From positions 1-51,990 of the forward strand of contig VGAA01000005.1 of assembly GCA_016870895.1 (NCBI GenBank): a DNA stretch of 51,990 nt. Reading direction: 5' to 3'. The first letter of the stretch is position 1. Each line of letters starts with the position of its first letter. Positions 1-8,717 of this stretch are shown here, one piece after another. Made by a program: the position numbers and the translations under genes. Below the pieces are notes generated by a model. It made no database searches. It was not told the origin of the DNA and worked only from the letters and a program-made list of their open reading frames with translations. Source of the DNA: Actinomycetota bacterium. GTDB lineage: Bacteria > Actinomycetota > Actinomycetes > Nanopelagicales > Nanopelagicaceae.

Positions 1-139
1 TGTGGGAAGTACCGCTATCAATTGGAGCTCCAACAATAATTACATCAGCGCCTTTAAATGTTTCAGGCTTATCGAGATCACATCTTGGAATTCCTAAAAA
101 TGTGAAGTCCGGCCCATACATATTGCCGATATTGGTCAT
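1..139 (-). CDS. speB: Agmatinase/ureohydrolase family protein, N-terminal fragment (cut by window edge)
   Basis: Only the first 46 codons lie in the window. The frame is open from the ATG at 139 to the left edge. The translation contains GADVIIVGAPIDSGTSH, the first beta-strand and loop typical of agmatinase, guanidinobutyrase and arginase-type ureohydrolases. These are Mn-dependent enzymes that release urea from agmatine or related guanidino compounds. The metal-binding residues lie outside the window, so the exact substrate cannot be decided. The gene follows the polyamine transporter on the same strand, which favours agmatinase (agmatine to putrescine plus urea). It has no Shine-Dalgarno sequence; a -10-like hexamer sits 6 nt before the ATG. 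Confidence 0.75.
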   Translation of the reverse strand, partial: MTNIGNMYGPDFTFLGIPRCDLDKPETFKGADVIIVGAPIDSGTSH

Positions 140-145
140 ATAGAA

Positions 146-174
146 AGTGTATATGAGTTATTCAGAAGGTGAAA
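146..174 (-). promoter_or_regulatory. Candidate leaderless promoter of the agmatinase gene
   Basis: Read on the minus strand, TACACT (151-146) fits a TANNNT -10 element and ends exactly 6 nt before the ATG at 139. A weak -35 (TTTCAC, 174-169) is 17 nt upstream. Transcription would begin at or next to the start codon, consistent with the absent ribosome-binding site. The call rests on geometry only. Confidence 0.4.
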
Positions 175-194
175 GTAATATTTTTAAGGAGAGT

Positions 195-223
195 TTGATA
201 ATATTGTTAAATACCAATAATTT
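195..223 (+). promoter_or_regulatory. Candidate promoter for the microprotein ORF
   Basis: TTGATA (195-200), a 17-nt spacer and TAATTT (218-223) make a near-consensus sigma-70-type promoter on the plus strand. It points at the small ORF starting at 257 and would give a leader of about 27 nt. The region is AT-rich, so a chance match is possible, but hexamers and spacing are both good. Confidence 0.45.
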
Positions 224-256
224 TAAGTTGAGTCAGAAACGGGAGTATAAAGGATT

Positions 257-334
257 ATGGAAGCTATTCTTACCGCCCTTGCAATTCTTCTGATTTTATA
301 CTTTGCTAAAGATGGATCAAGTAAGAGAAAGTAG
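257..334 (+). CDS. Putative 25-residue single-pass membrane microprotein
   Basis: An ATG-started frame encodes 25 residues ending in TAG: a short acidic start (ME), a hydrophobic stretch over residues 4-16 (ILTALAILLILYF), then a polar, basic tail (KDGSSKRK). This is the layout of a single-span membrane peptide with a positive, probably cytoplasmic C-terminus. Purine-rich sequences precede the ATG: GGGAG at 241-245 and AAAGGA at 249-254, the second rather close. A near-consensus promoter lies at 195-223. The ORF ends 2 nt before the convergent potC stop. I do not recognise a family; the size resembles KdpF-type subunits, but no kdp genes are visible. Function unknown, and it could be a chance ORF. 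Confidence 0.4.
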   Translation: MEAILTALAILLILYFAKDGSSKRK

Positions 335-336
335 CA

Positions 337-1164
337 CTAGCCTTTTCTTCGCTGTCTACTGACAATCTGACCAACAATTACAATGATAAGAGCGATAAAG
401 AACATCGCACTTCCGATCACATTTGCTTGGGCTGGGATACCACGGGCAGCTGATACATAAACAAACTTAGGAAATGTAGAGACGATTCCGGAGTTAAAGT
501 TTGTAATAATAAAATCATCAAAGGATAAGGAAAAGGCAAGCAAAGCAGCCCCGGCAATACCTGGCATCACAAGCGGTAAGGTGACATATCTAAATGTCTC
601 TTTCTCATTTGCATATAGATCCATCGCAGCTTGTTCTAGACGAGGGTCTAGCGATGCAATTCGAGCTTTTACAGTGACCACAACAAATGAAATACAAAAC
701 ATTACGTGTGCAATTACTACGGTCCAAAATCCTGGATTAATCCGAAGATTTAAAAACATTGCCAGCAAAGATGCACCAAGTACTACCTCAGGTGTTGCCA
801 TCGGAAGAAAGATTAAAAGGTTAGTAGTTTTTCTTCCCTTAAACTTATGTCGGCCTAGCGCAAATGCGATCATCGTTCCTAATATTGCGGCAAGAACTGT
901 TGAAATAACTCCAATTTGAAGTGAATTAACTACTGACTCACATACCTGCGGAGCACCGCATGGATTTTTCCAATTCTCTAGGGTAAAACCTTGCCAGACG
1001 AGATTGCTCTTACCGGCATCATTAAATGAAAAGGCAAATGTATAGGCAACTGGAATAAACAAATAAACAAAAGCAACTCCGGCATAAATACGAATTAAGT
1101 TTCTAGCAAACCAGCGGGAGGTGCGATGGCTAAGTGATGGTCTTGGTGCGGCAATTTTTGTCAT
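337..1164 (-). CDS. potC: Spermidine/putrescine ABC transporter permease PotC
   Basis: This 275-residue inner-membrane protein has about six hydrophobic segments, the first near residues 25-47. The permease EAA loop lies near 177-203 (EQAAMDLYANEKETFR..LPLVMPG), the site that docks on the ATPase. Length and loop sequence fit the PotC/PotI class of polyamine permeases. It is the last gene of potD-potA-potB-potC and overlaps potB by 4 nt (ATGA-type), so the two permeases are translationally coupled and probably form the PotBC heterodimer. Polyamine specificity is inferred from family resemblance and from the neighbouring aminobutyraldehyde dehydrogenase and agmatinase genes. Confidence 0.9.
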   Translation of the reverse strand: MTKIAAPRPSLSHRTSRWFARNLIRIYAGVAFVYLFIPVAYTFAFSFNDAGKSNLVWQGFTLENWKNPCGAPQVCESVVNSLQIGVISTVLAAILGTMIAFALGRHKFKGRKTTNLLIFLPMATPEVVLGASLLAMFLNLRINPGFWTVVIAHVMFCISFVVVTVKARIASLDPRLEQAAMDLYANEKETFRYVTLPLVMPGIAGAALLAFSLSFDDFIITNFNSGIVSTFPKFVYVSAARGIPAQANVIGSAMFFIALIIVIVGQIVSRQRRKG

Positions 1165-2063
1165 ACCAACTCATCCGTTCCAGATCTGCGGATATATAAA
1201 GTAACTAGTATCAAAATTGTTGCCATCAAAGTAAAGGAGAGTGCAGCAGCGGTTGGGTAATCAACAACTGCAAAAAATCTGGATTCAATTACATTTCCAA
1301 TCATTTTGGTGTTTGGATTACCTAAAATCGCTGCGTTCACATAATCACCAGCAGCTGGGATAAAGGTTAATAATGTGCCAGCCACAACACCTGGCATAGA
1401 TAGTGGTAAAGTTACTTTTCTAAATGTAGTTAACCCATTGGCATATAGATCCCCTGAAGCCTCAAGGGTTCTGGGATCAATTCGTTCAAGACTTGCATAT
1501 AACGGCAAGGTCATAAATGGTAAGAAGTTATAGGCCAAACCAATAACTACCGCAGTAGAGGTGTTATTAATCCTAAAAGTTTCATCTATAAAGGGTATGA
1601 CTTTTATCGCCGAAACAACTGGTCCAGAGTCGGCCAAGATTTGAGTCCAAGCAATTGTTCTAAGCAAAAAAGATGTAAAAAAAGGTGCAATAACTAAGAC
1701 CAGAAGTATGTTTCTAAACTTGCCAGATTTAAAGGCAATGGCATATGCCAGTGGATATGCAATTGCTAATGCCAGTAATGTGGCAAGAGCTGCATAAATG
1801 AATGATCTTAAGTACTGCTCCCTACTGGCTAAAAATGCATCAATATAATTTGCAAATCTAAGCTCTTGAACATAGGTACCAATTTGGGAACCCTCAGGCC
1901 TGACCATGGTTGAGGTGCTGGCGAGAGAAAAAATGGGAATAATAAAAAATGTTATTAACCAAATAAGCCCAGGTGCTAAAAGTATGTAAGGGGTAAGTGA
2001 TCTACTTTTTAAACCACTACCTGAACCGGTGTGGCTCTTACTTAAGCCATGCAAAAATGCCAT
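1161..2063 (-). CDS. potB: Spermidine/putrescine ABC transporter permease PotB
   Basis: This 300-residue permease is the partner of PotC. The N-terminal 20 residues are polar and basic; the first membrane segment covers about residues 26-49, followed by a periplasmic loop before the next helices near 86-110. The EAA loop is at about 200-226 (EASGDLYANGLTTFRKVTLP). It starts 3 nt after the potA stop and overlaps potC by 4 nt, so the three genes are read as one unit. Family membership is clear; the exact polyamine carried is not visible from sequence. Confidence 0.9.
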   Translation of the reverse strand: MAFLHGLSKSHTGSGSGLKSRSLTPYILLAPGLIWLITFFIIPIFSLASTSTMVRPEGSQIGTYVQELRFANYIDAFLASREQYLRSFIYAALATLLALAIAYPLAYAIAFKSGKFRNILLVLVIAPFFTSFLLRTIAWTQILADSGPVVSAIKVIPFIDETFRINNTSTAVVIGLAYNFLPFMTLPLYASLERIDPRTLEASGDLYANGLTTFRKVTLPLSMPGVVAGTLLTFIPAAGDYVNAAILGNPNTKMIGNVIESRFFAVVDYPTAAALSFTLMATILILVTLYIRRSGTDELV

Positions 2064-2066
2064 TAA

Positions 2067-3197
2067 TTACTCTTCGTCATCTAAATCTGCGCCAGCGTTA
2101 ATATCTTGAGCGCCATCTAATGCAAAGGTGTGCTCTGCATCCCACTCAAGTGAGACCTTATCGCCAACTCGAAGATCATGTAATCCTTCATCGTTTTGCT
2201 CAAAAACAACTAAATCTAAATCCCACGGCGCCTTAACTAAGTATTGGGTAGATGTACCAACAAATGATCGATCAATTACAACACAATCTTTGATCGAGTT
2301 AATACCATTATCATCTAGCCGTAATTTCTCTGGCCGAACCCCTACGAAAACTGATTCATTATCAGTTGCAACTCTAGAAAGTGGCACCTCAAAGGTGAGA
2401 CCTTTTGCCGAAACTACAGCCTTACCATTAGCACGATTAGTTACTTTTCCTTTAATCAAATTACATTGACCTAAAAAGTTAGCCACAAATGCAGTTTTTG
2501 GAGCCTCATAAAGCTCTGTGGCACTTCCCATCTGTTCAATCTTTCCCAGATTCATAACTGCAATAGTGTCAGCCATAGTCATGGCCTCTTCTTGGTCATG
2601 AGTTACATGGATAAAAGTAATTCCAACCTCGGTTTGAATTCGCTTTAACTCAATTTGCATCTGTCGCCTAAGTTTTAAATCAAGAGCACCCAGTGGTTCA
2701 TCAAGTAGCAAGACCTCTGGCCGGTTAACAATTGCTCTAGCAACTGCAATTCTTTGTTGCTGACCACCTGATAATTGATTTGGCTTTCGTTGTGCTAGGT
2801 GTCCCATCTCGACCAGGTTTAACGCATTCTCAACCTCACTCTTTACATCTTTAAGGCCACGACGCCTTAAACCAAATGCAATATTTTCAAAGATTGTTAG
2901 GTGAGGAAAAAGTGCGTAATTTTGAAAAACTGTATTTACATTTCTTCGATACGGTTTTTGAGTTGTAATATCGGTATCGCCAATCGAGATTGTGCCAGCC
3001 GATGGCTCCTCTAATCCAGCCACCATTCGAAGCGTTGTGGTTTTGCCACAACCAGATGGTCCAAGGAGTGCAAAGAAGGATCCATCTGGTACAACTAAAG
3101 ATAAATCATCAACGGCACAAAAATCTCCATAATATTTAGAGACTCGATCTAGCTTTAAATCTCCAGTATCTTGCGAAACCTTGTTGTTCGCCATCAC
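2067..3197 (-). CDS. potA: Spermidine/putrescine ABC transporter ATP-binding protein PotA
   Basis: This ATPase drives the polyamine importer. Visible motifs: Walker A GPSGCGKT (46-53), Q-loop Gln92, signature LSGGQ (142-146), Walker B LLLDEP (163-168), switch His200, then a C-terminal TOBE-type domain from about residue 240. The 376 residues match the PotA length. The frame opens with GTG at 3197 immediately followed by ATG at 3194; either could be used, and no strong Shine-Dalgarno separates them. The gene is 33 nt after potD and 3 nt before potB. The short potD-potA spacer carries a 9-bp direct repeat. Confidence 0.92.
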   Translation of the reverse strand: MMANNKVSQDTGDLKLDRVSKYYGDFCAVDDLSLVVPDGSFFALLGPSGCGKTTTLRMVAGLEEPSAGTISIGDTDITTQKPYRRNVNTVFQNYALFPHLTIFENIAFGLRRRGLKDVKSEVENALNLVEMGHLAQRKPNQLSGGQQQRIAVARAIVNRPEVLLLDEPLGALDLKLRRQMQIELKRIQTEVGITFIHVTHDQEEAMTMADTIAVMNLGKIEQMGSATELYEAPKTAFVANFLGQCNLIKGKVTNRANGKAVVSAKGLTFEVPLSRVATDNESVFVGVRPEKLRLDDNGINSIKDCVVIDRSFVGTSTQYLVKAPWDLDLVVFEQNDEGLHDLRVGDKVSLEWDAEHTFALDGAQDINAGADLDDEE

Positions 3198-3199
3198 CG

Positions 3200-3219
3200 G
3201 ATACTTATCTGATACTTAT
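3200..3219. repeat. 9-bp direct repeat upstream of potA
   Basis: GATACTTAT occurs at 3200-3208 and again at 3211-3219, with starts 11 nt apart (about one helical turn), in the 33-nt gap between potD and potA. It could be a regulator half-site pair or simply AT-rich sequence. No function can be assigned. Confidence 0.35.
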
Positions 3220-3230
3220 TTTAGATTTAC

Positions 3231-4430
3231 TTAATTTCCGATAGCTTCGTCAAAAGCCGTCTGGAATTTAGTTGACTCATCAGTAGAGAGAGATCTAAAG
3301 ACCTTCACCTTTGCCAAGGTCGCAGCATCTGGGAATATATAAGGACTATTTCCTAACTCAGGATCAATTTTCTCTAGCTCAGGTTGAGCCGCCTCAACTG
3401 GGCAGATGTAATTTACATAAGCTGCCACCTCAGCTGCGACTGCTGGCTCGTAGTAGTAATTCATTAAGCTTTCAGCATTCTTCTTATGGGTTGAGGTTGA
3501 TGGAATCAACATATTATCGCTCCATAAGGTTCCGCCAGATTCTGGGATAGCAAAGTCAAACTTGCCATCACTTTCAGCACGCAAAATAAAAATATCGCCA
3601 GACCAGCCGATAACTGCATTAGCATCACCACGTTTTAGATCCTCTGAGTAAGAGTTGCCTTTGACCTGACGAATAAATCCATCGGCAATCTTTTGTTTAA
3701 AGAAGTCAATCGCATTCATAAATTGATCCTCAGTAAAGTTAGATGATGGATCAACTCCTTGGTAGAGCATGATTACTCCGATTGTGTCTCGAAGTTCAGA
3801 TAAAACTACAACCTTGCCCTTGTTAGCCGGCGCAAATAAATCCTCCATAGTACGAATACCCTTTGGAAGTTTTTGAGTATTCCAGCCGAAGCCGGCAAAA
3901 CCTGATTGCCAGGTTAATGAGTATTGTCGACCCTTGTCATAGCCAACATTTGCTAGGACCTGGCGGATATTAGATTTGTTTGGCACATTTGCTGGATCTA
4001 GTTTTTGGGCGTATCCCTGCTCAATGTATCTAGCTGCCATCCAATCTGTTGGTGTAACAATGTCATAACCAATATCAGATCCGATAGAAAGTTGTCCTTG
4101 TACCTTTCCATAAAATGTATTGTTATCATCAATTGCTTCTTCATAGGTTGCTTTAATTCCACTCTTTTGCTCAAAGGCGGCCAGAGTTGGATAGACCTTA
4201 GTCTCTTCATTAAAATCTAAATACAACGGCCAGTTTGCCCAGCGAACAATTTTTTCACTATCACTTACATCAACAACAGCTTCGGCACCAGTGGAAGAAC
4301 CTGTGCCACATGCTGCGAGTAAACCTGCTGCTGATACCGCACCGACGCCAGCAAATAATGTACGACGAGTTAATTGTGCTCGGATAATCGCACGAGCCTC
4401 TGGGGAGATTGACTGCTTATCTTTCTTCAT
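3231..4430 (-). CDS. potD: Extracellular polyamine-binding lipoprotein PotD, Tat-type signal
   Basis: This 399-residue solute-binding protein is the receptor of the transporter. Its N-terminus has a twin-arginine motif (TRRTLF, Arg22-Arg23), a hydrophobic run and a lipobox LLAAC with Cys41, so it is probably exported folded by Tat and lipid-anchored. The mature part resembles the PotD/PotF fold (IVRWANWPLYLDF at the start; IGYDIVTPTDW later). It follows the aldehyde dehydrogenase gene by 62 nt and precedes potA by 33 nt. The ATG at 4430 has only weak ribosome-binding sequence upstream. Which polyamine is bound cannot be told by eye. Confidence 0.9.
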   Translation of the reverse strand: MKKDKQSISPEARAIIRAQLTRRTLFAGVGAVSAAGLLAACGTGSSTGAEAVVDVSDSEKIVRWANWPLYLDFNEETKVYPTLAAFEQKSGIKATYEEAIDDNNTFYGKVQGQLSIGSDIGYDIVTPTDWMAARYIEQGYAQKLDPANVPNKSNIRQVLANVGYDKGRQYSLTWQSGFAGFGWNTQKLPKGIRTMEDLFAPANKGKVVVLSELRDTIGVIMLYQGVDPSSNFTEDQFMNAIDFFKQKIADGFIRQVKGNSYSEDLKRGDANAVIGWSGDIFILRAESDGKFDFAIPESGGTLWSDNMLIPSTSTHKKNAESLMNYYYEPAVAAEVAAYVNYICPVEAAQPELEKIDPELGNSPYIFPDAATLAKVKVFRSLSTDESTKFQTAFDEAIGN

Positions 4431-4492
4431 TAGGTCACTTTCTTCATCTCTAGTCGGATGGGTCCATACTTTAGGGAATGTGGGGAAATCTA

Positions 4493-5920
4493 TCAGGCGT
4501 TGAGGTTAGTCATCACATGTTTGATGCGAGTGTATTCCTCAAATCCATATGCTGATAGGTCTTTGCCAGTTCCAGAGTGCTTAAAGCCACCATGTGGCAT
4601 CTCCGCAACCATTGGAATGTGGGTATTAATCCAAACGCAGCCAAAGTCAAAAGCCTTTGCCATTCGCATAGCCCGGCCATGATCCTTTGTCCAAACACTT
4701 GAAGCCAAGCCATACTTAACCCCATTGGCATGGCGAACTGCCTCTGCCTCATCGGTGAACTTTTGCACGGTAATGACTGGGGCAAAAATTTCATTTTGAA
4801 TCATCTCATCATCTTGCTTTAAATCCGCCACCACAGTTGGGTTCCAGAAGTAGCCAGGGCGCTTAATTGCACTACCCCCTGCTGTTACTCGAGCATGCGC
4901 AGGTACACGATCTAAAAATCCTTGAACTCTTGCTAATTGGTTTGCATTATTTACTGGACCAACCAACACATCCTCATCTGGCATACCAACTTTAATTACA
5001 TTTTTAGCCTGCTCACTAAGTAGGGCAACCACATCTTCATAAGCACTGGCCTCAACTAAAACTCGAGTAGCAGCAGTACAATCTTGCCCGGCGTTAAAGT
5101 AGCCAGCTACCGCAATCCATTCGCATGCTGCTTGTAAATTGGCATCATCAAAAATTACTACCGGTGCCTTTCCACCCAACTCCAAATGCAATTTCTTTAA
5201 ATCTTTAGCCGCACTTGAAGCTACCTCCATACCGGCCCGGACCGAGCCAGTAATTGACACCATTTGTGGAATCTTATGTTCAATTAAATGTCTACCTGTA
5301 TCTCTATCACCTACAACTACATTGATAACGCCTTCAGGTAAAAATTCCTGCATTAACTCTGCCATCCAAAGTGTTGATACTGGGGTGGTATCACTTGGTT
5401 TTAAGACAACAGTATTTCCAGCTGCTATTGCTGGTGCCCACTTCCAAACCGCCATCATCATTGGATAATTCCAAGGTGTAACTTGAGCACAAACTCCAAT
5501 TGGCTCTCGTCTAATAAAAGATGTATGTCCTTTAAAATATTCAGCGGCCGACTTACCTTCTAAATTTCTAGCTGCTCCGGCAAAGAATCTAATTTGATCC
5601 AACATTGGGCCGATTTCCTCAGCACGAGTTACCGCAATTGGCTTTCCGGTATTTTCAGATTCGATACCAATCAACTCTTCACTTCTGGCCTCAATTGCAT
5701 CTGCAATCTTATTAATCGCTTTTTGACGCTCACCTGGAGTGGATTCTTTCCATACTTCAAATGCTGCAGCTGCAGATTTCATAGCTTTATCTACATCAGA
5801 TGCATTTGAGACTGGAGCCTTTGCAAAAACCTCGCCTGTTGCTGGGTTAATTAAATCTTGCACCTTATCTGAAGTAGCACTAACTTTTTTACCATTAACA
5901 AAGTTTTGCAGGGTTTTCAC
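4493..5920 (-). CDS. patD: Gamma-aminobutyraldehyde dehydrogenase (ALDH superfamily)
   Basis: This 475-residue NAD-dependent aldehyde dehydrogenase matches the length of E. coli PatD/Prr. Catalytic and cofactor residues are present: PWN with Asn151, Lys174 in LKPSDTTP, Glu247 in LELGGKAP and nucleophile Cys281 in AGQDCTAATR. The likely reaction oxidises 4-aminobutyraldehyde, formed from putrescine, to 4-aminobutyrate; a betaine-aldehyde-type substrate is possible. The start is the GTG at 5920, because AAGGAG lies 5 nt upstream of it. A promoter at 5960-5988 probably drives this gene and potDABC. Its position at the head of a polyamine importer operon supports a role in polyamine catabolism. 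Confidence 0.85.
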   Translation of the reverse strand: MKTLQNFVNGKKVSATSDKVQDLINPATGEVFAKAPVSNASDVDKAMKSAAAAFEVWKESTPGERQKAINKIADAIEARSEELIGIESENTGKPIAVTRAEEIGPMLDQIRFFAGAARNLEGKSAAEYFKGHTSFIRREPIGVCAQVTPWNYPMMMAVWKWAPAIAAGNTVVLKPSDTTPVSTLWMAELMQEFLPEGVINVVVGDRDTGRHLIEHKIPQMVSITGSVRAGMEVASSAAKDLKKLHLELGGKAPVVIFDDANLQAACEWIAVAGYFNAGQDCTAATRVLVEASAYEDVVALLSEQAKNVIKVGMPDEDVLVGPVNNANQLARVQGFLDRVPAHARVTAGGSAIKRPGYFWNPTVVADLKQDDEMIQNEIFAPVITVQKFTDEAEAVRHANGVKYGLASSVWTKDHGRAMRMAKAFDFGCVWINTHIPMVAEMPHGGFKHSGTGKDLSAYGFEEYTRIKHVMTNLNA

Positions 5921-5959
5921 ATTTACTCCTTGGTTGTTTACTGAACAAACTTAGTCGGC

Positions 5960-5988
5960 AGTCTAGTTAGAAAGATCGGGGTAATCAA
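5960..5988 (-). promoter_or_regulatory. Promoter of the patD-potDABC operon
   Basis: On the minus strand TTGATT (5988-5983), a 17-nt spacer and TAGACT (5965-5960) form a good sigma-70-type promoter. The predicted transcript start is about 30 nt before the GTG of the dehydrogenase gene and leaves room for its AAGGAG ribosome-binding site. Confidence 0.65.
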
Positions 5989-6081
5989 TACTTTTCTAGA
6001 GCCCCTTAAAATTAAGCCAATTTTAACAATTCCACCTTAGACCGGCATTAATTTAGCCCGCAGATACGCTGGTCAGATTTA

Positions 6082-7122
6082 CTAGCTATGCGCAAAAAAA
6101 CGAATTGGACCGACATGAGTTAGGCCAACTTTTTGACCAACTTTAAAGTCAAGTGGGCCAGGAATTCGAACCTGCAATAAATTATCGGCAACATTAATTG
6201 AGATCATGGCATCATGGCCATAGTAGTCGATCTTATTTATCTGCCCAGTAATCATTCCATGGGCAGCGTCTGCTGAAATCTTTATCTCCTCTGGTCTAAT
6301 TACTACCTCCCCAGTCTCTAAATCTGATGAATTTAAGTTTATGGGTGAAAATAAGTAATCGGTCTTACCATCGGAGAACTTTCTTGCCTTAAGTACTAGA
6401 GCATCTCCGGTGCTGATAGCGGTTGTAGCGGAGTTTGGCGAAGAGTAAACCTGCTCTGGTGGCCCTTGCTGAATTATCCTTCCGTTTTGCATAAGCGCTA
6501 GTTGATCTGCAGAAACTAACGCCTCCTCCCTGTCATGGGTTACTAAAATTGCAGTTGTATTTTGAGAGCGTAGTAATTTAATTACATCTGCTCGAAGATC
6601 AATTCTTAGCTGCGCATCTAGGGCGGAAAATGGTTCATCTAGCAAAATCATCGCTGGCTTTACCGCTAGCGCCCTAGCTAATGCCACTCGAGTTTGCTGT
6701 CCGCCCGATAGTTGATTTGGCATACGTTTTTCAAAACCCACTAAATCAATCAGCGCCAGCATTTCTTTAACTATTTGCTTAATCTGCATCTTAGTAAGTG
6801 ATGATTTATCTAAGCCGAATGCGATATTTTTCTCAACATTAAGATGAGGAAATAGCGCACCATCTTGTGGAACGTAACCAATTTTCCGCTTATGCGCAGG
6901 TAGTACTAAAGATGAAAGGCTTACTAGTTGCTTATCAAATCTAATAGTTCCAGCAGTTGGCTGAAGCAGACCCGCAATTGCTCTAAGTAATGTTGTCTTA
7001 CCGCAGCCTGATGGGCCCAATAAGGCTGCAATTTGGCCAGAGCCTAAATTCAATGAGAGATTATCAAGAACTTTTTTATTACCTAGTGATACATCTAGGT
7101 TTTTGATCTCAATCGAGGCCAC
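6082..7122 (-). CDS. fbpC: Ferric-iron ABC transporter ATP-binding protein
   Basis: This 346-residue ATPase has Walker A GPSGCGKT (36-43), Q-loop Gln86, signature LSGGQ (138-142), Walker B ILLDEP (159-164), switch His196 and a C-terminal TOBE-like extension. It belongs to the same broad family as PotA but sits with a fused double permease and an FbpA-like receptor, the usual layout of ferric-iron importers. The start is a GTG 2 nt after the fbpB stop, so translation is coupled. Iron specificity rests mainly on the receptor gene. Confidence 0.87.
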   Translation of the reverse strand: MASIEIKNLDVSLGNKKVLDNLSLNLGSGQIAALLGPSGCGKTTLLRAIAGLLQPTAGTIRFDKQLVSLSSLVLPAHKRKIGYVPQDGALFPHLNVEKNIAFGLDKSSLTKMQIKQIVKEMLALIDLVGFEKRMPNQLSGGQQTRVALARALAVKPAMILLDEPFSALDAQLRIDLRADVIKLLRSQNTTAILVTHDREEALVSADQLALMQNGRIIQQGPPEQVYSSPNSATTAISTGDALVLKARKFSDGKTDYLFSPINLNSSDLETGEVVIRPEEIKISADAAHGMITGQINKIDYYGHDAMISINVADNLLQVRIPGPLDFKVGQKVGLTHVGPIRFFAHS

Positions 7123-7124
7123 GA

Positions 7125-8717
7125 TTAACTCCCAAATCCTTGGCTAAGCTGAATACGATCAGCTTGATCAGGTCTACTTAAAATAAATGTTGGAATAGCA
7201 GCGATTGCAATCAAAATCAAAGCATAAGGTGCGGCTTCATTAAATCGATTTATCGCAGCATATGACCAGATTTGCGTTGCGAGTGTTTCAAAGCCAGTTG
7301 GCCTCAGCATTAATGTTGCCGGTAACTCCTTCATGGCAGTTAAGAAAACTAATGTGGTACCTAAGGCTATGCCGGGAGATGAAATCGGTGCTACAACATT
7401 TTTCAATACTGCCCATCGACTTAGTCCTAAGGTAGCTGCCACCTCTTTGGCACCAGATGGAACTTGAGCTAATGAACTACTCATTGTTGCTACCGATTTA
7501 GCTAAGAATAAAAGTGCATAGGCAAAAGCTAGTAGAAATGTAGTTTGATAAATTAAATCAAATCTTGAGCTAAATGAAACTAAGGCAAGGCCGATTACCA
7601 CACCAGGAAGTGCGTGCCCAATTAAAATAATTCGATTGGTAGCTCGCGTGAGCAATGTAGACTCTTCTGAGAACAAAATGCCAATTGGGATTGAAAGTAC
7701 CATAGCAATAGCCGCACCAAACAGAGCAACAGATACTGTTGAAATTGAGGCGCTAAACACCATATCCCACTTGATAGCAATTGGATTAGAGATAAATCTT
7801 GTCAGCAATACATAGATTGGAACAAGTACGGCCAACAAAGTATAGGTGAAAATTATGACCATAATGGCAATTTGATATGAAAGCTTTTGAATTAACTCAC
7901 CTCTAATCGAAAGGGTATTAATCACCTTAGTTTTCATATTCTTCTGCCTTATTTTTTCATCCCCTATTACAAATAGAGCTGAAAGAAATATAAGAACTAA
8001 ACTCATAACCGCAGCAGCGGTGCGATCATAGGAAGCGCGATACATGTTTTGAATAGTCACCGTTAAGGTATCAACATTTAATAGTGATACTGCGCCAAAA
8101 TCACTCATTGAATACAGGCCAGCCAGAAGTAGACCACCACTTAAATGACCACGTATTTGTGGCAGTACCACCCTCAAAAAGGTGGTTGGGTAATTAAGCC
8201 CTAAAGATCTTGCCACCTCTATCTGTGATGAGTTGACTCTACGAAAGCCGGCAAGACAAGCCAAGGTAACGTATGGCAAAGTGGTAAGGGTGAGAATAAA
8301 GACAGCAGCAAAAAAACCAGAGAAGCCTGGAATTAAAGCGATCCAGGTATAGGTAAATACATAAGAAGGAATCGCAAGCGGCAGGAATGCTGGAATTATC
8401 AATAGTGGTTTTAATGGCAGCTCAACAAAATGTAAGCCAGATGCAATCGCTAGGCCAAATATGCCAGTAAGTACAACTACCAACACCACTAGTAGCGCAG
8501 TGGTCCCTACCACCTCAAATGTTTTGTCTCTTAAAAGTAGATCTGCAGTTTGCTCAAATGGTCTTTGTATTGCTCGAACAATTAAGTAGAAAAGTGGCAG
8601 CATCGATAAGGTAATGACAAAAGCTGTGGCAAAGCTTAAAAACCTCTTGCCTAATTTCCCCTGGCCTTGATAAAGCCCTAGTTCATTTATTTTTTCATTA
8701 TCATTTAATAATTGCAT
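7125..8717 (-). CDS. fbpB: Ferric-iron ABC transporter permease, fused two-domain FbpB
   Basis: At 530 residues this is a tandem permease with two transport domains in one chain, as in the FbpB/SfuB family. There are two EAA loops: EVARSLGLNYPTTFLRVVLP at about 168-187 and EVAATLGLSRWAVLKNVV at about 425-445. About twelve hydrophobic segments are visible, with a basic linker near residue 255-265 between the halves. The gene starts immediately after the fbpA stop and ends 2 nt before fbpC. One chain supplies both halves of the membrane channel. Confidence 0.88.
   Translation of the reverse strand: MQLLNDNEKINELGLYQGQGKLGKRFLSFATAFVITLSMLPLFYLIVRAIQRPFEQTADLLLRDKTFEVVGTTALLVVLVVVLTGIFGLAIASGLHFVELPLKPLLIIPAFLPLAIPSYVFTYTWIALIPGFSGFFAAVFILTLTTLPYVTLACLAGFRRVNSSQIEVARSLGLNYPTTFLRVVLPQIRGHLSGGLLLAGLYSMSDFGAVSLLNVDTLTVTIQNMYRASYDRTAAAVMSLVLIFLSALFVIGDEKIRQKNMKTKVINTLSIRGELIQKLSYQIAIMVIIFTYTLLAVLVPIYVLLTRFISNPIAIKWDMVFSASISTVSVALFGAAIAMVLSIPIGILFSEESTLLTRATNRIILIGHALPGVVIGLALVSFSSRFDLIYQTTFLLAFAYALLFLAKSVATMSSSLAQVPSGAKEVAATLGLSRWAVLKNVVAPISSPGIALGTTLVFLTAMKELPATLMLRPTGFETLATQIWSYAAINRFNEAAPYALILIAIAAIPTFILSRPDQADRIQLSQGFGS

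Noticed and set aside
6006-6026. 8-bp inverted repeat TTAAAATT/AATTTTAA after fbpC as a terminator
   Set aside because: The stem has only A-T pairs and no U-tract follows; it is likely AT-rich background.
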